64,000 nt of DNA from Nephrocerus scutellatus (Eukaryota > Arthropoda > Insecta > Diptera > Pipunculidae), in the NCBI GenBank assembly GCA_947095585.1, contig OX352761.1:28983777-29047776 (forward strand), in the 5' to 3' direction. The translations under genes and the position numbers were made by a program. This document shows positions 31,894-42,905 of this stretch, piece by piece. Each line of letters starts with the position of its first letter. Position 1 is the first letter of the stretch. Below the pieces are notes generated by a model. That model was given only the letters and a program-made list of their open reading frames with translations, made no database searches and was not told the origin of the DNA.

Positions 31894-32650
31894 TTATTTA
31901 ACTTGACTTAACCCCTTTTTGTCTGTATTTTCGACCACTTTGAGGTTTTTTTTAACCACCTTTCACACGACCTAGAGAGCTGAACTTTTGTGAGTGTCTA
32001 AGTCCAAAATAGCATTTTTTTTATTCCGAGTATGACGCGTGTCGCGTGTGGCGCGTGTGATGGGTTGAAATATTTTTTTTTCGACTTTTTTGAGGTCCTA
32101 TTTTACCAACTTCCGACCTTGAGAGTTGAAATTTTGTGAGTGTCTAAGTCCAAAATAGCATTTTTTTATTCCGAGTATGACACGTGTGTCGCATGTGGTG
32201 GGTTGAAATTTTTTTTTTCGACTTCTCTGATGTCCTTTTTAACCACCTTCCACATTGACATTTTGTGAATTTTGTGAGTATCTAAGTCCAAAATACCATT
32301 TTTTATATTCCACGTAAGACGCGTGTAACGTTTCGCGTGTGGCGCATGTGATGGTTTGAAATCGCGCCATTTTCTCGTTTTTAAAGGTCTTTTTTAACCA
32401 CCTTTCGCACGGCCTAGAGGGCTGAATTTTTGTGAGCGGCTCAATGTCTGGGGCTCATTTTGATAGCCCGCTTTTGACGCGTGTTACGAGTCGCGTGTGG
32501 TGCCTGTAAATCTAGGAAAAAAGAAAATTCTTTGAAATCAAAAACAGATATTTTGGCGATTATTACCAAATTATAAACGATTGTGTGGCGTGTTTCGATG
32601 TATTTATAAATGTTTATACCCGAAAAACGAAGTTTTTTTTTACATTTACT
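31894..32650 (+). repeat. GCGTG tandem-repeat element, copy 2, inserted into family U
   Basis: About four units carry TTTTTAACCACCTTTC, CGACCTAGAGAGCTGAA, TGAGTGTCTAAGTCCAAAAT, ATTCCGAGTATGACGCGTG and GCGCGTGTGATGGGTTGAAA. The last unit is followed by the same tail as copy 1 (ACCCGAAAAACGAAGTTTTT, TTTACTTGTTTATTA). It interrupts the family U reverse transcriptase, whose halves resume immediately on either side. Confidence 0.7.
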
Positions 32651-32890
32651 TGTTTATTATTTGAAAAACCTTTGATGTTTTCCAAAAAGCTGTTATTATT
32701 GAGCAAGTTATTAAAAATTACGCAATATTTCCGTTTGATATCGCCCGGAAGATATTTTAGCACGATATTGGGAATGTTATCTAAACCTGTCGAGCGCTTG
32801 TTGTTCCTGAAAATGTAAGTAAGTCCAGTCATCGTCGAAAAGAAGTTGTTTATCATCTCCGTTTCAGTTTTCATATCATTTTTCCAATTT
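32651..32890 (-). mobile_element. Family U reverse transcriptase, 5' part
   Basis: The minus-strand frame NNKRSTGLDNIPNIVLKYLP, then DIKRKYCVIFNNLLNNNSFL, is the finger region that should precede SNYRPLNILSNIGKV at 31880. The two were contiguous before the GCGTG element inserted. Upstream parts (endonuclease) are missing. Confidence 0.75.
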
Positions 32891-34129
32891 CACACTTACG
32901 ATAAACAGTCTCCGTCTAAAACTAACACGGAGAACTAATGGGATCGTGTAAAAAGACGTAGGTTAATTTATACTCAAAATGTATAGAATGTAGACAAAAA
33001 CGTATTTAAATATCAGATAACTTTTAAGAGTAGTTTAATGCTGAATGTAGCACTTTTGAGCGTTTTATGCGAGTATTTTAAAAAGTTAACAATTTCTAAA
33101 TAAAGAGTCAAAGTTTATTGTATGTAATGTCGAAATTATGCTAATTAATGTGTTAATTATCATATATTTTCGAGTTTTTTTTTTGTTGTTGTTTATTGAA
33201 GGGTTTTGGTAATGTATCGAGCATCGATTTTTGCAAGCGAGACAATCAAAAAGTTCGTTTACCTCCTGCTGTATCACCACAAAGGGAAACGGCAACAAGA
33301 TTGTGGAGTGTAATCATTAAGGTGGATGTGTGTAGTTGATAAAGAAGCGATGCCAAAAAAACTGATGAAATTGAGTCCTGTGATTCTACTTTTAACTTTT
33401 GACCTTAAATATCACTTTACACCCTGTAACTTTTGAACGATTCGAGCTTTAAGGCCACGGTCTTTTGAAAGAAATAATAATTAAAAAGATCTACGAGCGC
33501 CACCGCGACGTTTAAGTCGTGAAGAAATTGTGAAAAATTAAGATCCTGCTCGAGAAGTTCTTTGCGATAGGATTTATGGGATACGAGGACGATCAGGTCA
33601 ACGCTGTAAAGATGCCGTCGACTAGGTCGGATTGAGTTAAGAGATGCCTTATTGTTTGACATCGGCTGGAAAGCGAGACCTGATCTCGGCTGTTGATCCA
33701 TATATGATGAAGACGATGAACACGACTTTGGACATGACCTATATCGAGACTACTCAGTTTTTGTAAATAAACTCAATATTTATATGGACGGAGATAATAT
33801 ACATGACCTTAAGGCTAGCCGCATATTTAGCGCAGCCTAACACGGCATAGCTGATTTGAGAAGAGAAGAGAACGAGTAATTTATTAAGATTTTTGTATGA
33901 AAATTCGCTCTAAACTGTGTGTCAAAGTTAACATACCTCAATAGATTAATAGTAGAGCATCAATTATATTTTATAGACAAGGTTGCTTTGGCACGATTAC
34001 CTCTGCATGAATGTTGTCTAATTTAAGAAATTAAAATGTTAGAGTCAGCTTGATATCTTTGGTAGCAGTCACAGATACTTCATTTAAAGTTGACAGCATA
34101 AAGTTCTCATCGAATTTACCGTGTGATAA
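32891..34129. other. Upstream flank of the DM4/DM12 gene, nothing else recognised
   Basis: No transposon motifs are visible. It is probably unique DNA with the promoter of the gene at 34130. I cannot point to a convincing TATA box or initiator. Confidence 0.4.
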
Positions 34130-34998
34130 ATGTTAAGGTTGGTTTATTGATTTAATTAATTACTATAACAATAAGTTAATATAGAGTGTGTGTAGAAAAA
34201 TTCGTTGTGTAATTGCAATTGGACAGTAAATTACTACCGTTTTTCAGATTTGTCTTGGTGGTTATAGCCATATCGTTTGTTTGTCATATGATTGTTTTTG
34301 TTAATCCAATTGACTATCATAACATTTCCAACTGGAGAAGCCATCGACACAAGAGATTTCTTATATACCAAAATGCTGGAACAGCGAAGGTTATGTTTTG
34401 TGTACTATGTGGTTTATCCTAAACATTTTTTAAAATATTTTTAAAATTCATTTTCCAGTTTATTACTGGTATCACATATCCTGTCGATTTAGGCGATAAA
34501 AAGAACTGGCGTCAATTGGTATTAACAATGAATATTCAATATCAATTCGGTTTACCAACAATGCCGACTTATTGGCCGACAAATTGGCAATATCGAGCGT
34601 TCTCCAACTCCGCCGGTAAAATTCGAATTAAAACTGATAATACGGCAAAAGTTATATACAAACTTTTGGAAGTGTATATGAATGGTAAGGGGATGAATGG
34701 CAGTGAATGTCTGCTGCGATCTATCTGTGAAAATGCACTTGTCCAGAAGAAAATAGGCATGTTTGGCCAAATCATTTCTAGAATATTTACGTAAGTAAAG
34801 TAATTATTTTTAAATTTTTAATGCAATACTAATGATTCCCGTTTAAGACCTCCAAAATCCCCGGTCAATAGATATACAGAAGCCTATAGCCTGGGTCGTA
34901 AGGGTGTGAATTGCCGCCTGCAATATGGGAACTTGCAAGAGTGTGCTTTTGATTCTATTTTCAAAACAAAAACTGAGATTAACTATGCTATGAAATAA
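34130..34998 (+). CDS. DM4/DM12-family secreted protein, four-exon host gene
   Basis: Proposed exons are 34130-34137, 34248-34389, 34459-34790 and 34848-34998, joined by GT-AG introns of 110, 69 and 57 bp, giving 210 residues in one frame. Introns 2 and 3 are secure (AAG|GTTATG with TTTTCCAG; AC|GTAAGT with CCGTTTAAG) because the protein pattern continues across them. The 8-base first exon (ATGTTAAG) is a prediction: it keeps phase and yields a signal peptide-like start MLRFVLVVIAISFVCHMIVF. Otherwise translation would begin at ATG 34288. The sequence shows the DM4/DM12 layout: RHKRFLIY at 36-43 (dibasic, possible processing site), FITGITYPVDL at 51-61, NIQYQFGLP, then SECLLRSICENA at 132-143 with Cys134 and Cys140, and later Cys183 and Cys193 with RYTEAYSLG. 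The family is secreted in insects and of unknown molecular function. This is the only clearly intact host gene here. Confidence 0.88.
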
Positions 34999-34999
34999 A
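34994..34999 (+). promoter_or_regulatory. Possible polyadenylation signal overlapping the stop codon
   Basis: AATAAA spans the TAA stop of the DM4/DM12 gene. If used, the 3' UTR would be very short. No other AATAAA occurs in the next ~100 bp, although weaker variants cannot be excluded. Confidence 0.3.
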
Positions 35000-35219
35000 C
35001 AAATTACTTGATTAATTAATTAGTATGTATGTATCTTTGCTGTGTTACTAAATTTTTAAAGCTTAATTTAACTTGCGTATTTATTAATTGAGGCGGTCAG
35101 CCATCAGCAGAGTAGGGCAAATAACACATAATGCTTCAGAAATGCATGTGGCCGCAACTAGCTTTGACTGGTGGAAGTGCGATCAAACCTCCACGCGGTG
35201 GCCGCTGCTAATTTTCCTC

Positions 35220-36708
35220 CAGTACAGGAAAAGCGAAATGATCGGGCTAGTCCCTTCAAAGTAGGTTGGCGCGAGGCCAAAAATCACGCCCGTAAAAAAA
35301 CCATATTTTCTCATGGAACGTACGCATAGAGCATAGAGCTCGAGCTGCAGCACAGCTAGCCGATACCCTGTCCAAATATAACAGCAATTCAGGAGATGCG
35401 GTGGACGGGGAATGGTGCCTAACAAAAATATGACATATATTCCAGCTGTCATGCAAGACTACATTTGTGCTCGGGGTGGGATTTCTAGTCAGCAAAAGAA
35501 TGAAACCCACCGTTATCGGCTTTAAAGCAATAAATGAACGGCTGTGCATCCTTCGCGTGCGGGCCTAATTTAAAAACATAAGCCTCATAAACGTTCACGC
35601 ACCTACAGAGGATTCCCCAGATGATGAAAAGATGAATTCTTTGAATCAGTCGAACGGAAACTCCATGCCTGTCCTCAGTATGACGTAAAAATCATTCTGG
35701 GGGATATGAATGCCAAAATAGGTAGGAAGCCAGTATTCAGGCAGTACATTGGCCACCCATAGCTTACACGAGAACACTAATGACAATGGAGTCATAAAGA
35801 TAGCAGCAAGCAATAATTTGGTCGTTGCGAGTACAAGGTTTACGCGTAAAAATAACCGCAAGGCCACCTAGGTATCGCCTGATGGAGCCATTTGCAACCA
35901 GATAGACCACGAGTTGATAGACCGCCGCCACAACCAGAATCTGATGACGGTACGAACGTACGAAGGTGCCAACGTCGACTCGGACCACTATCTTGTTGGT
36001 ATGGTGCTCCGAGCGCGGATTGCATTATCAAGAAAAACAGCATCCACGAATCAGATTCGAGTCAACACGGCTGCCCGAAGAGACCAGAACGCCTTAAATG
36101 CAGGAACAGTAAGTCCTGGTGCTGAGATGCCGGGTGTAGAAGAGAAATGGACACGCCTTAAGAATACTGTCAGTAGTGCTGCAGACTCCATCTTAGGCAG
36201 AAGTAGTAGAGATCGGAACGACTGATTCGATGACGAATGTAAGCTAGCGACTGAACGTAAGAAGGTTGCGTACCGAGCAATGCAACAATCTCATAGAACG
36301 CGGGCACGCGAATATAAATATAAAGAGCTCAGAAAATATGAAAAAACAGTTCACCGGCGAATGAAAGCAGCCTGGGAGAAGAATCTCGTCTAAGAACTAG
36401 AACAGTATACAGAGCGAGAACCGCACCAGGCGCGGAAGTTCTACCAAAGAGTCCACGGTATGACGCAATATACACCGCGTTGCACATACTGGCAAGGACA
36501 AAGAAGGTAGTCTGATCACCGATCTTATTCATCTTAGATCGATAGGAAGAGCACTTTCATGAGTTGCTAAATGGCCAGTTAACTGAAGAATTGGAGGCTC
36601 CACCAATGACCGAAGATCATTCTATGCTGCCGCTGCCGCCACCAAACATAGACGAAGTTACCAGAGCGATAAATCGGCTCAAAAATAATAAGGCGGAGAT
36701 ACACATGG
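35220..36708 (+). mobile_element. RTE-like element, family R-A, 5' half
   Basis: The endonuclease N-terminus is at about 35304 (FSWNVRIEHRARAAAQLADT, then LSKYN). SLINVHAPTEDSPDDEK is near 35585, and KIILGDMNAKIGRKP, the LGDxNAKxG metal-binding block, is near 35690. Then comes the linker EEKWTRLKNTVSSAADSIL (36138), whose counterpart opens the copy at 45239, and ERKKVAYRAMQQSHRTRARE at 36255. It breaks off at about 36708 after PPPNIDEVTRAINRLKNNKA, the start of the RT fingers. Stops near 35570 and 36390 and frameshifts show that it is inactive. Confidence 0.83.
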
Positions 36709-38714
36709 CGGTCACTTTTATTATTCTAAATTTAAGTTTAGTTTTTAGTCAAAGTAGTAAAACAATAATAATATTATTTAAATTTATAAAATATCTTAAT
36801 CTCAATTTTGGTGACTATACATTGTCCGACTGGTAAGTTACTATTAACCTTTATTTCTTTGTATGGGTATGTTGTGTATTTGATTGTAGACTTTGAAAAG
36901 AAGAACTAGTCCAGACTATTCGTCTGTAGATTTTTTTTTTCAAGGGAGAGCAACGATTTTCCGGAATTCCAGAATCAATTTTTTTTAAATCACGAACTAA
37001 AAATGCCATTTGGAATAAGAACTTTACTCCTTTGAAAAGTGGGATTTGATAAATAGATTGAAATAAAGCTTTCAGAATATAAGTTGACATAAAAGTTGTA
37101 TTTTTTCAGGTTAACTCTGAAATAAACTCACAACTTTGACAAATTTTTTGAGATATTGGTTATAAAATTTTAATGCGTCCATCTCTTAGTGGATTAAAGT
37201 AGACTTCAACAGGTACCTGTAAAAAGCATTATAGTAGTTTTGCGGCCTTGATAACTCACTCACTATCTGAAGTTGAATTTTCTGACATTTACTTAGCCTA
37301 TTCCTTTCAATTGATATTTTTTCTAAAGTTTCCTACTACGAGAGCAGCTACTTTGTTCAACAACGGTTGGCTACTCTATAACCTGTACGAAGCCCATTGT
37401 CCAATGGTGCAAAAATGTTTTGTGGAATATCAGTTTTTTTTGCATATGTTCCTCCTTGTTGCAGCAACAAACTGTAGTCTGTAGTAAAAGATCAGCTTAT
37501 GGCAAACAGACCAACCCACTGACTGAACTCAGACTCATACCGGATAACACATTTTATGTGTATTCAACGTTGGCTGGTATAGCTGTTGACATGTTTTAGT
37601 GTAGACTGTGCAGCGAATGTGGTGAAGTGAACATGATACACATGGTTGGGGCGGGCGAGAAAATCCGAGAAACACGATACACCAACTGCCAACGGACAAC
37701 AAATGATATATACGTACACGTGGTGAGAGGAATATAAACCAGAAGTGGTACCTTTAGGCGCAGACAGATTTGCGAGGTACTTATGGTCAGTTATCTTTAA
37801 TGAGTCACTTCTGATGGGTGGCCAGTACAGGGGACTGTTGGCCAGCGGCACAGCTAACTGCTCAGCTACCAACTGACTAAATAGCGTCGCTTTCTATGTA
37901 ACTGTTCTACATGTAGCTTTTGTCTTTTGTCTTTTATTTCACATTGTGCAATCACTCCAGAACGAATGACTAAATATTCCACATACGTATCATAACTCCT
38001 TAAAATAAAGACCAAAAAATTGCGCATACTCGTACCAACAATCTGTTGACCACAAAAATGCCCCATTTCATTCCAGCTTGGGTAATAAATTATCTGTATA
38101 AATGAGAGCGTTTTACTAAAAGGACTAGGAATTGTGGTAAATTAAATACCAAAATGGGAAACAGGTGGGAACAATTATGAAAACAAGATAGATTATGCTG
38201 ACAAACTGAAGTGCTAACTAATATTTTTAAAAGTTCCTCTCGGAATTTATGAATTCATTTTTGTATTTTTTTTAGTTTTTTTGAAATTGGTTTTTGCAGT
38301 AACTTTAGGTAAAATATATGTAGCAATGATACCACTCAACGTCTTTACTGAACACGTGTGCATGATGAAATCTTAAATAAACTAGTGGACACAGAGCCGA
38401 GACTTTTAAAGATATTTAAAAATTAATGAAAAATTAAAAAAAACTGAAATGCGCCCCACATTTCTTTGCAGCGCCTTAACCATTGGGTCAGGGAACATAG
38501 AAATTAAATGTCAACTTTTTGCAAATTTGAAGATTAGTGTTATGCGCATCATTATCAATTGTGTTGGTTTCCTGTATTATATATACACACATACATTTGC
38601 ACCAAACTGAGACCTCATAGAGATACCAATTGAAAAACAAACAGTGAAATTCGATCCTATGCTTCTATGCAATTGCACAAAACCGAGATAATAAGAAATA
38701 AATACTGAAACGAC
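36709..38714. other. Noncoding stretch, nothing recognised
   Basis: AT-rich. Open frames up to 102 codons lack domain-like patterns. No terminal repeats or arrays were seen. Confidence 0.4.
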
Positions 38715-38787
38715 TCAGGGCAGATTCAAACCCAAGATTTCTACACCTTGTTCCATCCAGTGCTCTATCCAGTAAGCTAAGAAAAGC
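38715..38787 (-). other. tRNA-like sequence (pseudo-tRNA or SINE head)
   Basis: On the minus strand TAGCTTACTGGATAGAGC (38779-38762) fits a tRNA A box/D arm, and GGGTTTGAATC (38733-38723) fits a B box/T loop, at tRNA-like spacing. The acceptor ends do not pair well and the T stem is weak, so it is probably not a working tRNA gene. Confidence 0.35.
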
Positions 38788-38942
38788 ACATTGTAATCGG
38801 CTGCTTTATGCAAACTTGAAGTGTCGTTCTCATTCCGATTCTGCTTCTCGTAGGTTTTGCGAATAATATTACGACCCCGAGGGCCCAAATTAATAATAAG
38901 GGTAAAGGAATTTTATTTTCGGTGTACATGTTTTTCTTATTG

Positions 38943-39389
38943 TTATGTCCTATATCCCCTTTTGGGTCCTACCGCCTCTACTACGCCTACGCGCCATCGC
39001 GTGCGTGACTCAACTGTTCTTCGCCATGTATTTCTCGGACGACCAGTTCTTCTGCCATCCTGAGATAACGGATTCCATTTCATTGCGTAGTTTTCTATGG
39101 AACTGTCGCAAGTTAGGAGTGTATTTCCAATCCACTGCCACTTCCGTCGTTGGATGGTTGTGCCTATTGGTTCCTGACCCGTTCTCTGGTAAAGATGTTC
39201 GTTAGAGATTCGGTTAGGCCTGAAAACCCGTAAGATGTTCCGTAGGCACCTAGTTACGAACGTTTGTAATCTTTTTGTGATGGTGCGGACCTTCCAAGTG
39301 CTGCACCCATACAACAGCACAGATTTAACATTTGAACGGACCAGTCGCAGCTTGGTGTTTAAGCTGATCGCGTTGCTTCGCCATTTCAT
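38943..39389 (-). mobile_element. Non-LTR C-terminal fragment, family R-C
   Basis: A 148-codon minus-strand open frame reads WRSNAISLNTKLRLVRSNVK, SVLLYGCSTWKV, FVTRCLRNILRVFRPNRIS, RRKWQWIGNTL, MKWNPLSQDGRRTGRPRNTW and RRTV. It is the C-terminal connection/zinc-like region of RTE-type elements and parallels R-B (WPDIITN, RRKWSYIGHTL, LDWNPQG, GRPNKTW). It is the longest open remnant of family R-C here. The RT palm is absent. Confidence 0.82.
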
Positions 39390-39404
39390 GGAGATGTGTT
39401 TGCT

Positions 39405-39865
39405 TGTTTTTTAGTCCAGTCGTATATCTCGACATCTACTAGTCAGATTTGGTGGGAATTGTTTTAAGACAATTGTTTAGCATTCGACTTGCGATGGCGT
39501 AATTTTAATTAGCTTAAAACTATACGCTAAGTGCACGGACTTCTGAGCAAGAGGTTCGAGGTTCAAATCCCAGAAAACACCAAAAACACCACCTCTCGCG
39601 AATGTCTGACAAACATCCGAGAGTAATAACTTGACCAGGAAAGCTTCTCAATTCGCCGATCGGATATGGCATATGTGTGCAAAAATATACCTGCACAACA
39701 CAATTGGTAGCGAGAAAATAGGCATTGGACCGCAATGGTATGTCGCGCCAAAATATTATTATTAAAACTAAAATCCTTTTAAGCTAATTCAGTCCTTATA
39801 CTGAGTCACAACTATGGATATGGCGAGCAGAGAATCTTCCCTTTACTATCTTATAGATATATGTA
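39405..39865 (+). repeat. Repeat D, copy split by a SINE
   Basis: The left part contains TCGTATATCTCGACATCTAC, GGGAATTGTTTTAAGACAAT and TTGCGATGGCGTAATTTTAA. The right part, beyond the SINE, contains ATCCTTTTAAGCTAATTCAG, ATATGGCGAGCAGAGAATC and TTTACTATCTTAT. An uninterrupted copy exists on the minus strand at 62820-63050, and a partial copy at 44681. It is noncoding and its type is unknown. Confidence 0.75.
39523..39761 (+). mobile_element. tRNA-derived SINE with 9-bp target duplication
   Basis: It is flanked by TTAAAACTA on both sides (39514-39522 and 39762-39770). Near the 5' end are an A-box-like ACGCTAAGTGCACGG and a good pol III B box, GGTTCAAATCC (39560-39570). The 3' end is a short AT trinucleotide tail (ATTATTATT). 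The body includes CACCTCTCGCGAATGTCTG and GCACAACACAATTGGTAGCG. The length is about 239 bp. Comparison with the uninterrupted repeat D copy at 62820-63050 shows the unfilled site. Confidence 0.78.
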
Positions 39866-40375
39866 CTAATGGAACCATATGCAGTTGCACAAAACCGAGA
39901 TCTTTAGAGATATTGGGAAAAACAAAAATCAAAGTCGTTATCATTCCTATTCTCGTTATCATCTTTTAGATATGCTGAGGTCTACGATTATTAAACATAA
40001 TATATGTTTCAAAATGCAGCTTACTCTCCCTAGAAAAAGTAAAGTTGAGGCAATGCTTATAACCTTACCAGTGAAAATTGATTTGATCTTTTCACCTGGC
40101 CTTGATTTTCTTTTATAGTAAAAATAAACAATAAACAATGACTTTTTTTAAGCATCACCAAGAGCAATGAAATAAATTATCGCCAACAATATATGAAAGA
40201 TTTTTTCTCTCAAAAGCAATTGAGTACTCAAACTCTTGTTAACTAAGCACGAAAACATGATGGATCCTATTAAAAAGATTCGTGTTTTATACAACCAAAA
40301 CCTTGGATGAAAGTTAAAGAGCTCTTAGTAAAAGTTGGACAGGCACTACCACCTATTTCGAAACATAACTTTTAC
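39866..40375. other. Spacer, nothing recognised
   Basis: No frame or repeat is supported between repeat D and the R1-like fragment. Confidence 0.4.
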
Positions 40376-41185
40376 CAAACATTTTTGTCCAAAATGAAAT
40401 TTGTTCTAAAAAGGAAAAAACCACCAGACGGACCATCCTCATACAGTCCTATATGTATGCTCAAAACAACGTATTATCGGGGGTAGGCTACAGGAAGCCG
40501 TGATACAATCAGGAGATCTTGCAGAACATCAATATGGAATATAAGGTTGCATGAGCAGTTCCGCAGAGGTCTGTGCTTAGCCGTTTATTATGGAATATAA
40601 TGTACGACGGTATTTTTATTCTCGAAGAAGCGTCGATTGTCGATTTTGCAGATGACATTGCAGTAGACGTTATGTCAAAACACACGGCTGAAATAGCCGC
40701 AATATGCAATGGAACAACTAGGACTCTTCGGCAGTGGCTGACGTCAATCGGATTATAGTTGGCAGAACATAAAACTGGAGCTCTACTTATATCCAGTAGG
40801 AAAATAAGAGAGAAAATAATCCTTGAAGTTGATTATTGTTCAATTATTTCTCGGAAATAAATTAGATACCTGGAAATGGTAATTGATGCGAGACTATCGT
40901 TCGAAGAGCATATGAAGACTGCCAGCAATAAAGCAGATACTATATGTTCAGCACTGTCTCGAATTATGCCGAACACTGAAGGAGCAAAGTAAACTGGAAG
41001 AAAGCTGTTAGCTGGTGTTGTCTCGTCGATCCTTTTATATGGGCGCTAATACAAAATCCAGCGACTAAGTGCACTAAGAGTGATCTGTTGCATTAGAACC
41101 ATCGCGAGCGATGTAGCGTTTGTGGTTGCGGGTATTCTCCCAATCGACATAATGACGAATGAAAATTTACATGTTTTACAGAATG
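40376..41185 (+). mobile_element. R1-like reverse transcriptase remnant
   Basis: The palm AVPQRSVLSRLLWNIMYDGI (about 40555-40615) is followed by the catalytic block SIVDFADDIAVDVMSKHTAE (about 40636) with intact FADD. Then, with scattered stops, come TLRQWLTSIGL, LAEHKTGALLISSRK, YLEMVIDARLSFEEHMKTAS and GVVSSILLYGR, and finally LSALRVICCIRTIASDVAFV and AGILPIDIMTNENLH. This order and wording are typical of the R1 group. PQGS has become PQRS. It is truncated at about 41185, where satellite-family sequence starts. Confidence 0.83.
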
Positions 41186-41476
41186 TTTACAGAAAGTGTT
41201 GTATCCGGAAATACACATGTTTGCAAAATTTCAATAAAATCGGGCTTTGGGAAGTGGGTTAAAAATTGATCGGAAGATTCCACGACAAACAGACCGACCT
41301 ACCGACAGACGGTTGGTTTCTTGCCTTTCCTTTTTACATTGGCCGATAAAAATAATTGAATATGACGTGTATGTTTCCCAGTAACATAAAACTGATATTT
41401 TATTCCCAGCTGGTTGGTGCATATGATGTGATAACCCCACGACGGACAAGCGAAGTTAATATAGAGAATTTAAGAA
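41186..41476 (-). repeat. Satellite-family block with terminal module
   Basis: It reads AAGTGTTGTATCCGGAAATA, AATAAAATCGGGCTTTGGGA and AATTGATCGGAAGATTCCAC, then an unrelated ~120 bp spacer, then AAGCGAAGTTAATATAGAGA ending near 41475. The module arrangement is the same as at 23480-23955 and 60921-61318. Confidence 0.7.
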
Positions 41477-41696
41477 TTGAAAATTTTCTTGTAAATTCTC
41501 TAATCGGAGATTCGATTTTGTGGTGAAATTCCCCATTTGGTGATGAAAACATGGCAGCCACATCGCACGGTTTGTGCAACGTGCACCCAACGACGTGGGA
41601 AGTACTACTAAAATTCTTTCTTTTGAGTTGAGTTAAGCTGTAAAGTAGTATGAGTGCGAAGCCAGTTCTTCATATAATCGTAATATTGTACAAAAC

Positions 41697-41992
41697 CAAA
41701 ACCTTCCCTATAGAAAGCCCAGCTGTTTTCTTGAAGAACAGATACGAAAATTTATGTATTGGTGATTAAATGAAGAGCAAAAGCCAAGCAAAAACCATAC
41801 GAAATTTTTCTGCATTTCGCTGCCACAAATAACGTTTCTCGCTCTTTTGATTACCGCCAGTTGGCGCATTTCATAAAATGCGTCTGCTTAGTGTTTCTAC
41901 ACTGCATTCACATGTCACAAACACATAAATATTTCGCGTTCTTTTACAGCATTAGTATGCGTACAGTTGGGCTTTCTATAGAGAAGGTTTTG
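41697..41992 (+). mobile_element. MITE-A, complete copy with 7-bp target duplication
   Basis: This is a 296 bp element. The first 30 bases (CAAAACCTTCCCTATAGAAA and then GCCCAGCTGT) match the inverted right end in all but two positions. It is flanked by ACAAAAC on both sides (41690-41696 and 41993-41999), a likely 7-bp target duplication. It has no coding capacity. The internal TTCATAAAATGCGTCTG segment defines the longer subtype. Confidence 0.85.
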
Positions 41993-42234
41993 ACAAAACA
42001 CAAATTAAGAATGCAATAACACAACTGAGTGTACAACACATTTCAGTTGCGGAACCATTCAGTTTTGTATAAAAAATTTGTTCTACTTCCTCTTGATATC
42101 TCTTTACTCTCTGCTGCAACACAACAACAAACCAACCACAATGTTAAAGCAACCAGCGCTGCTTACAGCGCATCAGCTCATCAGCGCACACAGAACACAG
42201 TCATTATAGTATGACATGATCTGATGGCGCTAAA

Positions 42235-42352
42235 TGGAAAATTTGTATGGGAGACCCCGATCCCGCAGCCCGATCTCTCTGAAATTTTACTAGAAATTAT
42301 TGTCACCGGAAATATACATGTGTCAAAATTTCAATAAAATTTCAATCAAGGC
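42235..42352 (-). repeat. Satellite-family fragment
   Basis: GTATGGGAGACCCCGATCCC, ATTGTCACCGGAAATATACA and TTTCAATAAAATTTCAATC match the module-proximal monomers of the satellite family. It lacks the terminal module. Confidence 0.55.
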
Positions 42353-42905
42353 CAGTGGCCTGTGCTTAATGCGACGACTATGGCAATGTCCTACCTTGAT
42401 CTGCAAATCAACTCGGTGGTTCTGCTTTTATGGTAGGTAAGCCATATCGCTCTTGATATGGCACACTTGGACAGGTTATTCTATCTTAGTGTGGCATGTT
42501 ATGGTGGTATAGAAAGAGAGAACTCGTTCCTTGACGGAGCTTAGTGGGAAACCGACTCTGTCCGTAGAGTCGCTGTCCATGTGTGCCAGGATATGGGTGC
42601 TAGGGATATGTTCATGAGTTGGTTTAACGAAGCCATTTCTGTATGGCAGTAAGAGACCTTACTACTGTAATACCAACCAAAACTACTTATCTTGGTATTA
42701 TATGGCATTTTATTTGTTACTAGTCACTGGCCACCAGATTAGCGCGCCATATGTGAGAATTGGGCGTGCAAGATAAAGCCATATTTGGCTGAAGGCCCCA
42801 TATCTTGCCAAGGATTTTGCTACTGGCGAAGGCAGCAAATCATGCATTACTAGCCTTAAATTTTATCCTAGAAAACACCCACCGAGATATTTAGTACTGC
42901 GGATA
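42353..42905 (-). mobile_element. R1/LOA-type retroelement C-terminal fragment
   Basis: On the minus strand IWLYLARPILTYGALIWWPV (about 42775-42715) is the characteristic post-palm block (WLYTAVVRPILTYGALVWW in related elements). Downstream, towards 42353, the frame is broken but MDSDSTDRVGFPLSSVKERV-like text is visible. No catalytic RT residues are present. Confidence 0.65.

Noticed and set aside
35646..36043. Minus-strand open frames over the R-A 5' half
   Set aside because: Shadows of the plus-strand endonuclease/linker region (KIILGDMNAKIG and following).
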